From contig VWPU01017855.1 in assembly GCA_013398955.1 (NCBI GenBank), positions 27,685-91,684 on the forward strand: a DNA stretch of 64,000 nucleotides, read 5' to 3'. Positions within the stretch are counted from its first letter, which is position 1, and every line of letters begins with the position of its first letter. Both the position numbers and the translations under genes were made by a program. This stretch comes from Callaeas wilsoni. Its lineage: Eukaryota; Chordata; Aves; Passeriformes; Callaeidae. Under the pieces are notes generated by a model. The model was not told where the DNA came from. It was given only the letters and a program-made list of their open reading frames with translations, and made no database searches. Positions 56,013 through 64,000 of this stretch are shown here, piece by piece.

Positions 56013-59000
56013 ACACCAAGAAACCACACAGAAGCCTTTTTGCACTCTAGGTACTTGCCCGGTGTCACTTTAAGTTTCCTTCTCAGTTACTAAAGTTACT
56101 GATGCTTTAATATTTTTTCTTTAAATTATGGCCTTATACTATTTAGTTAGTTCTTGGAAAGGGTAAGGATTAATGACTTCCTAGAAACCACAAGGCCAAC
56201 TAACAAAGATTCAGAGCAACCAGGCTTCTTTAGTCCTATCATTTGAGTGTATTTTTTTGATTTATAATAATTATTATACTTGCCTTTTAAATCATATTTC
56301 TTAGTCCCCATTTCTACAACATTTTACAATGCCAGTATCACTTTGCTCATTTACTAGATGGGGAAAAACTGCCTCTTGGAGGAAGTGGATTCAGCTTCAT
56401 ATCATGTTTGATATTGTATTATTTAATGATAAAAACAATTTTGTGAGATCAAATATGAAAAACCTCTAATTGTATTGTAGCTGCTGCCAGAGATTTTTTA
56501 TGTTCTATGAAATGAAAGAAATATGTAAAGGTAAGGAAATACGTTGTTAAATCCCAGGTTTGAACTAAAGATCTTAAACAAAGTCCAAGGGACACCTCTG
56601 AGAGAAAACATGGAAAACAAGGAGTGTGACATTATGGGTACAAGAGAAACGGGGGCAGGCAACTGTTTCCAAAATTAATAAAATCTTTTACGGAGCAACA
56701 AACTCTATGACTTAAACTTAGGATTATTGCATGAGCAGCCTTATGAGCTTTCGGGATCCTACTCTGTGATTTTTAATACATTATGATTTATTTTATAGGT
56801 GACAATAACTTGGCATCGTGATCTGGATTAATTCAACACAATTTCTAAAATGTATTTATTTATAGTTTACAGATACATACTCTCAGTCTTTTCTGCAACA
56901 TAATACAATATTTATTTTTGCTCTTTCATTTTGCATGATGCATTTGCATACATACCTTTCATTTATAGAGGTATTTGAAAAAATGTTTTCCAACCAGGCT
57001 TTATGTGGTCTGTACAAAGCTGTATAAAGCTCTTTTGAACAGTATGAATTATATTCATGTAAGTGATTATCAGTTGTGAGTAAGATTCAATGTATTAGAT
57101 TATAGATCATTTAAAGGTGACCCAGTGTAAATATTCAGTTAATGACCGAAGAAATTAAGGGAACAAAGGAACTCTGTATTAATGAGAGAATGATGGAAAA
57201 CAAATTGCTATTTTGTCGGAGATGTCACAAGGAAGGGATTAAATCTGAAGACAGACAAGGTTAAAGAAAGGTTAATACCAATAAAAGAAGAATGATTGCT
57301 AAAATAACTGAAAGGAGATTTATGAAAGAGTGCATTCCACCGACTTGCAAATATGAGTATTGCCGGCAAAGGAGTGTGGATGACAAACTGTTTAAAGAAG
57401 GAGTGAAGGCAATGGAATACTAGAGTTATACTTCCTTTGAGAGGTCAAAGGATCATGATATTGCAGTGTCCAACAAGGCTAAATGAAGGAATGAGAAATA
57501 CAAGGTTTACAGTTAATGTACAGAGACTGTGAGGGGGGAGTTGGCAATCCACAAACTGCTGTTCTTATTTTCTGTCATAGAGCTGTTTCAGCCACTTTTT
57601 GACTAACACTGGAATGATTCTACAGACTTGCTATTTTGGTAGCTACTTTAAGCAAGCTACTCAATAAGTGGAGATCTTTTCCATTTTGAAAGGATCCCTA
57701 CCAAGGGATTTTTTTTTTGTGAGGCAGTAGTCTGCAACACTGAAAACATGTAATTTGTAAAGGCATAAAGGCTACAGTCACAGACTGGCCTATGTTGCTG
57801 TGAACAAACAATCATATACAACGTTCATCAGCAAACATACAAAACCACAGACCATAAAGAAGATTTTTCAAACTGGTTAGCTAATGCTGCTTGCATGAGA
57901 TTGGTTTAAAACCAAAAAGAAGTATCTTCTCACTGTCTCCCCATCCAGTCTTCTTTTCCCATGTTCTATGGTTTGGGTTTTTTTGGGTTTTTTTAATAGC
58001 AAAGTCATGACTAGGAATACTATGGTGGAAATTCATGCATTGAATAAATACTGGTAATTTCTTCACTTTCATCTGAAGTACAGCATTTTTGTTTACATGT
58101 GTGATTTGTTTGCTTTTGATGGAGACATAGGCGTAGCGAAGCTTATAGATGAAAAAGCAGTCTCTTGTTTCAAGCAAAACTATGTTAGTTTGGCACCTGT
58201 GCTTCTGTTTTTAACAAAAACATTTAATACATACGAGCAAAACTATGTTAGTTTGGCACCTGTGCTTCTGTTTTTAACAAAAACATTTAATACATACGAT
58301 GAAAGACAGTTATAGAGAAATTTATTCACTTAAAGGCTTTTCTCTCCTCCTTTTATTCTTACACTTGTCTTATATTGCACAGACAATGACTACCTTGATG
58401 CATTTTTAGTACATTTCTAGTACATTTAGTAAATTTCTGTATTTAATGGAATTAGAACTTATAAGCTGTTTTACTTACAATGTTTTACAGTGTTGTGAGC
58501 TTGTTTGAAATTTCTGTTTCAAGCAGTGACCAGCGTTCTCATATTTTTAAACTGTGAAGAAAAATCAATTTATTGAGATTTACTTGCTTAATTTGAAAAT
58601 CTCATCTGTAATAATTAGGTTTGCAAAGGAAAAAGCTAAAGACTTTCAGTGTGTGATATCTTTGAGCTCACTGATTTACTTTATGATAGTAACTTCATTT
58701 TGTAAGATTTAATGCTTCATGACTTATCATGAGTTTGAATAATTATGGAATTCATGAAAGAATATGAAGTTTTGTAGCTGCATACCAATTCTCAACAGGC
58801 AGTTTCAGATATCTCCAACCCTCTGAAAATTGGTTCAAGCATGATCTTTATCATATTTTGCTGACTTTCTATTTTGGCTCCTGCTTGCTGCCAGTAAAAA
58901 CAGCATTTCCCTTTTTATCATCTTAAATTTTGCCAAAACCTCACAGGTTCTAGAATGTGTAAATACCTCTTCTAGTTAAGGAGAGTATTTCATATGAACC

Positions 59001-62000
59001 ACGAAGAAATATAGTCATACACATGAAACTGAAATGCTCACTGGAGTATTTCACACTGTTAACAGCTGTCAGTAAGAGAATAGGTCAAGGCAAAGTCATT
59101 AACTTTCCATCCTGTAGCAAGTATTTCATGCCTCTTCTGTATATGTTACAGGAACTTTTTAGAATATCAATAGAGAATACCACAGAAATTAATAAGCTCT
59201 CTGCTTCAATGTGCTGTGCTTGATTCTATGGAACAAACTTTGGAATGCTCTCCAGTATTCAAGTGTTCAGCCACTACACAACAGCAGCAGGACATCATGA
59301 AAGATTTTTTATTTTTATTGTCTCAGTGTCTTGGGAATGACTGATGTAACTCCTGCTTCCTTTGTATAGCACCTGCTGTGAGTGCAGACAGGTACAGGGA
59401 AAGGATTTATTTTCAGGATTATTTTCCACAAGAAAATTTATAAACTATAGATAGAAACATAATCACCAACCTAAATACTTCAGCTTCTCTAACAATATTT
59501 TGGAAAGATACATAATAAGACAAATTATGAAAATCTTGACCGTGCCAAGATTAGCCAAGTGATTGATATATGGTACAATTTCCAAATTTTATCCTTGTGA
59601 CCATGTTTTATATCAGTCTGAGAAATAAGAGGTCAGCCTTAACAGAAGGTAGGAGAACTCCTCAGGTCTGGCTTAAGGAACATTAAATAGCACTGGTCGA
59701 TTCAGGGCAAATTTTTTTGAACCCTGCAGAGGCCCCCCAGCTAAAGACTTAATGATGTTTGCATTAAGAAGAAACCAAACATATTCATCTATTACTTGGG
59801 ACATAGAACATAGATAATGCCCCTGTCCTATTCAGGAGCAAGTAAACATCCCCAGGATGTCAAATCAACAGGAACTACATTCCAAATCAACAAAAAGAAA
59901 AGAGAGGAAAAATTATTCCCCTGTGAACCTAAAGACTGTGTGGCAGGCACTGCTCACAAAGGTCATCAACAAGATTTGCAGACTCTGATGCCTCCGAGAA
60001 GCAACTCCCCTTCTCCTTACTAAAGGCAGTTTCTTTAATGGAACAGCATAGAAAACATAAGCAACCATGAAATTACACTGCAAATCAAATGGGTGATGGG
60101 GAGAAAATGAACACCTGGAACTCAAGGAAGTCAACATGCCTAACTATTCTGCTAACAGCTGCCCAAAATACAGTACTTTAGCTGGTAAACTTTCAAATAC
60201 ATAATCAGCATCTGTTCAGAAATCCCCTACTGTGGCTAGTAAACAGCAATATACTGAAATCTGCTGGTGACTTGTTACACACTGTGGTCTTCTCTGGGAA
60301 TCTCTCGAATATGATTTATGCTTTGCTTGCCACTGCAATGCTCAGGCAGTTCCCACCTCATCTGTAAAGGACAACAATATGGCTGCAGCATCTGCTTTAG
60401 CTCTTTGCTATCTTGTACCAACCATTTTGAGCTAGACACAGATCTATATGAAGGTATATACCACGTTCACTTCAGCTAAGGGGTCTGAGGGAATTGTGCT
60501 TGGTACTCTTCTGTTGCTTAGAGCAGTATGTGCTCTTTAGCTAATCACTATGATGTGATAAAATACATTACATATGTGGTGGTCACGAGCATTGATAATT
60601 ATATCTACCATGCACGTTTGTGTGCCTCACCCGCAGTCTATCCCATCAGTCTACCTCCCCCAGTATTAATTCTAACATTCCAAACTTCTGAAAAGCTTCA
60701 AACAGCTGGGACTTTTTCTTTCTCTTTTTTTCTCCTCTTTTCCTTTCCCCCCCCTAAACTTGTCAAATATATATTTCCTTCTCTTCCTCTAACCGGGGAC
60801 TTCTTTTCCTACCAAATTAGTACTGGCCAAAAGAACAAATGTTGATATTTTGCCCTGAACCAAAGCATAGTACCTGTTGTGTCTCATCAAAGTGCAGAGC
60901 TTAAGGAGGGACTTTGGCAACATACCTTGGGGAAGAGGAGATTGCTAGGGTTCTCAGGGAGCAGCCAGCAATTCTCTGGTATTTGGAATATCCTTTCTTA
61001 AATATTCAGGGTTTGAAGTAATGGAATTCTTATCTATAGCAGTACTACTTCGGGTGACTTTTAGTAGTTTCAAATATTATTTGTGTCAGAGATTTACTAT
61101 TGGTAATTCTTTAAGACAAGGCAGCTGTATTAGCACTGTATGTAGTAGTATCTGCTATTAAAGATCAAAGCTAAAGAAATAGTCCCCATAACATTTTTTT
61201 AAACCTCAAATGTTCTGCATTTATTAAATGTGAGAGTGGCAAACTCCATACAGACTGTCTGAAGCAACACAACATTTGTACTGGCATTCACTTGATTTGT
61301 ATTACATATTTCATTATTTGTATCATTGCCACTTATCTTGGGACCATTTAAAATGAGGGTCCTTTGAAGGCAACATTACCAAGTGTACTTTCCACCTACT
61401 GGAGTTTATGCATATTAGTAATTTACTTTAATCTTTATTTTTTATTTGTTCCTATTTATTTATTTGTCTATTATACCCTTTCCCTTGACTTTCTTAAATG
61501 CTTTAGTTTGGCTTTTCTTTGTAATTCCTGCATTGATTTTTCACAGCTCTCAGTATATTACAATGATCTTTAGCCATATGTTCAGGTGTGCATGAGAACT
61601 TTTTGTGCAGTTGGCTTGCTGAGCAGCAAGAAAATTGGCTAAGCTGATGGTGTAAACAGCCAGCTGATTAACAAAGGCAGCTTTTTGCTATTCTAACTAT
61701 AGGACAGAAATCTTTGGACACTGTTGTCTTTGGACAACAGTGGAATATGCTCAGTCAGAAACATGAAAAATGATGTTACCAAACTTCTTCCACTCAAGGT
61801 TCTTCCAGTGTACCAGAACCGTGAAAAGTCTCAAGAATTAAATAACTAATAACGCTGACATTTAAGAAAATGTTAACACAAATGATGGTAGAAAACAAAT
61901 ACAAATTCTTCCATGTTTTCACTTGACAAAAAAGAGGAGTAGAATGATTAAAAAGTTGCATGAGTTATGAAACTGGACTCACTGTGTGAATATGGGCATT

Positions 62001-63329
62001 AAGCTCCAAGCTGCGGTTTGCAAAAGTGTTGGATGTATGGGAAACATCCCTGACAGTTTGTCTTGATGGGTTGCCTGATGAGCAGTTGCTGTTTCCCAAG
62101 AAAGAACTTTGAAACTTTCACAAACAAGCCTTTAATTCATCAGGTGTTTCTGATTCAATAGGATGAAATGTAAAAAAGCAATTTAAGTAATGCGTGGGGA
62201 TTTCACTATATGGGTAGGTAGAATTTGCTTTTGTAATGACAGGGATGTCTCATTTTATAGAAAATTGAAAAATTGGTGATCAGAAAAGGGGCAACCTTCT
62301 GAAAAAAAAAGAAAGAATGAAAGAATGCAAGAATATGAAAGCTGAATGGGAGAAAGGAGTTTGAACATCAGCTGGTCTTGTTAAATTGTGAAAAGAAAAA
62401 AAGCAACTTTAACTTCAGCAGCCGTGGTAGTCATATGTTCAAGCAGACTTTAAATCTGAAATACAAGTCTAATACAATCTAGCCTATAATTCAGACTAAT
62501 GATGTCATTGCAATTTAATTTAAAATCCATCTGAAAAGAAACAATTCAACCTAGGTTCAAGACAGAGAATGTTTTGCCTTAGAGACTTTGTTCTTTCAGA
62601 TAATCTGTTCTGTTTTTCCATAGGTAGGAATGCAATGGGTGCCTTCCTATCCAGTTTCTTCAAGGAGGAAATAAGGACAAGGTGGTGTAAGAATACGTAT
62701 TTGGAGGAAGATGCTAGGAAACAGAGAATTGTGTGCTGATGGCTTATCAAAAAGACAGTAGAAATAAGAGTAGTAACTTCCCACCAGCTCTATTTTGCAA
62801 ATAGTGAACATGGAGGTAAAACTAGGCAGGAGTGAAAGAACTACCAGGCTAAATGGGAGAAGGAGCTGAGTAGATGAATTGAAGAGGAAGAATGAGAGGA
62901 AGAGGATTAAATATGACTGTGTAAGTGGGCTAGGGAGTGATGAGCAGAAGTGCAGCAAGCAATCAGGTTGTGTAGTGCTGGTATTTTCAGCAGGATTGCT
63001 TTGAGGACCCGTGTCAGAGTACAGGTCTGGGTAGTTTTATTACTAATGCTTTATAACAAACTGAGGGACAGTAGGGTTCGCTCTGTCTGTATTTCTCATT
63101 TTGGCACCAACACAAATTTCAGTAAATCGAGTATTTACTTCCAACCCTAAGTTCATTCGAAACAAAATTTCTTACCTACTGTCTGTCTGTACTCATACTG
63201 ATAGCATTTTGTTCACAAGGATACAAGGACCTGTTATGTTCAGAAAACTGAAAAGACGCATAAGTTTAACATGTTTTGCACTTTGTCTAACCAGAAGTGG
63301 TAAAACCGAAAGGCTTTATTCATTCGTGG
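56013..63329. other. intergenic, no gene recognised
   Basis: About 7.3 kb of AT-rich DNA. Apart from the 63-bp tandem duplication at 58173-58298, I see only short ORFs without family features and no RNA gene. Confidence 0.72.
58173..58298. repeat. perfect 63-bp tandem duplication
   Basis: Bases 58173-58235 are repeated exactly at 58236-58298, with no difference. The unit length is 21 codons, so a small + frame passes through both copies. Perfect identity in neutral-looking DNA implies a very recent event or an assembly artefact. Confidence 0.95.
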
Positions 63330-63686
63330 TCAAAGCCCAGGACAAAACTGTGGGCAGGCACCTTGGCCCGGCCACGCCAGCATTGGGCGCACGGCGGCCG
63401 AGAACGCAGCACCTGCAGCGGGGCCGCCACGTCCCCGGGGATTTGGTTTCCCTGTGGAGCCGCTCCCTGAGCCGCGTGCGCCCGGCCAGGCTGGCTTTGC
63501 CCATCTCGCTGGCTGACCCCGTGAGTGTTCAGCGCGTAGGCAACACGGGCGCCTCGGTGTCCCGTCGCTACGGACCCCTGGGAGTGCCCTGGCCCTGAAG
63601 GCCGACGAGCCTTCTGTGCCAGCTCTGGCTCATCATGTCCCGTGTTGGAGTCAGAACGCCAAGTGTATGCGGCTGGGGCGGGCCGA
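63330..63686. promoter_or_regulatory. CpG-rich region, first part
   Basis: Sequence changes abruptly from AT-rich to GC- and CpG-rich (for example GCGCACGGCGGCCGAGAACG). It is the left part of an apparent CpG island that a CR1 copy splits from the still richer sequence at the window edge. Overlapping ORFs are explained by base composition. Confidence 0.5.
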
Positions 63687-63916
63687 ATCACAGATTCAGA
63701 ATCCAAGAACCACAGACTATCCCGAGCTGGAAGGGACCCACAAGGACCATGGAAGTCCAACTCGTGGCCCTGTGCAGGACATCCACAAGAGTCACACCAT
63801 GTGCCTGAGAGCCTTGTCCCATCTCTTCTTGAACTCAGACACGCTTGGTACAGGGAAGCCTATTCCAGTGCCAGCCACGCTCTGCGAGAAGAACCCTCTC
63901 CTAGCAGCCAGGCGAA
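63687..63916 (-). mobile_element. CR1 LINE 3' fragment, - strand
   Basis: It shows CTGGAAGGGACCCACAAGGA, AGTCCAACTCGTGGCCCTG, GAGTCACACCATGTGCCTGA and GCCTATTCCAGTGCC, closely parallel to the copy at 55503-56012 and so likely the same subfamily. It is about 230 bp long. Confidence 0.88.
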
Positions 63917-64000
63917 ACGGGAGGCGCGCTCCCGCCCCGGGTCAGCAGAGGACGGGCCGCCCGGCGCCGCCGCTCCGCGCCCGCCCGGCGCCGCCCCGCC
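63917..64000 (+). promoter_or_regulatory. CpG island edge, possible FANCC promoter
   Basis: The final bases are extremely CpG-dense, with two copies of CGCCCGGCGCCGCC, GC-box-like elements and no ORF features. In human, FANCC is the next gene 3' of PTCH1 and has the same orientation (remembered synteny), so this may be its promoter or first exon. No FANCC coding sequence is within the window. It could also be another transcript's island. Confidence 0.4.

Noticed and set aside
63101..63760. ORFs of 165 (+) and 146 (-) codons near the window end
   Set aside because: Both overlap the same CpG-rich stretch and owe their length to base composition.

Overview
The window is vertebrate nuclear DNA, almost certainly from a bird. 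It carries the downstream two thirds of PTCH1 (Patched 1, the Hedgehog receptor) on the + strand, interrupted by many introns, plus about 26 kb of DNA beyond the gene. The avian call rests on several CR1 LINE copies with bird-type 3' ends, short introns, AT-rich background and the near-mammalian PTCH1 protein. PTCH1 lies on the Z chromosome in chicken, so a Z-linked origin is likely. This is inference, and the species cannot be named.

Layout. Bases 1-156 are the end of an intron. From 157 to 33072 lie fifteen coding exons that match human exons 9 to 23 in order, phase and size. Thirteen have the human length, exon 14 is one codon shorter and exon 23 is seven codons shorter. Together they encode 1034 residues and the stop: the end of extracellular domain 1, TM2-TM6 (the sterol-sensing domain), the cytoplasmic loop with a PPPPY motif, TM7, extracellular domain 2, TM8-TM12 and a C-tail with a PPPY motif. 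An intron starts one base after the stop codon, so the long 3'UTR sits on its own exon (34189 to about 37380). That exon contains a MIR-type SINE relic, an AU-rich nonamer, a Pumilio motif, a perfect stem-loop and a canonical poly(A) signal.

The 3' flank holds a GC-rich LTR-like element just beyond the poly(A) site, four CR1 copies up to 56012 (two +, one long - copy of about 2.35 kb, one further - copy), and long AT-rich stretches with no recognisable gene. These include a perfect 63-bp tandem duplication and a minus-strand ORF of unknown origin. The last 700 bases become very CpG-rich around another CR1 copy. From remembered synteny (FANCC lies 3' of PTCH1 in the same orientation) this may be the FANCC promoter.

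The most interesting candidate is in intron 12. An unusually long open frame begins 127 bp after exon 12, behind a frame-compatible splice acceptor. It encodes three clean hydrophobic segments and is followed by ATTAAA plus a GT-rich stretch. It may be an alternative terminal exon giving a truncated Patched 1. Nothing here could be checked by database search; repeat and orthology calls come from recognition of the families.
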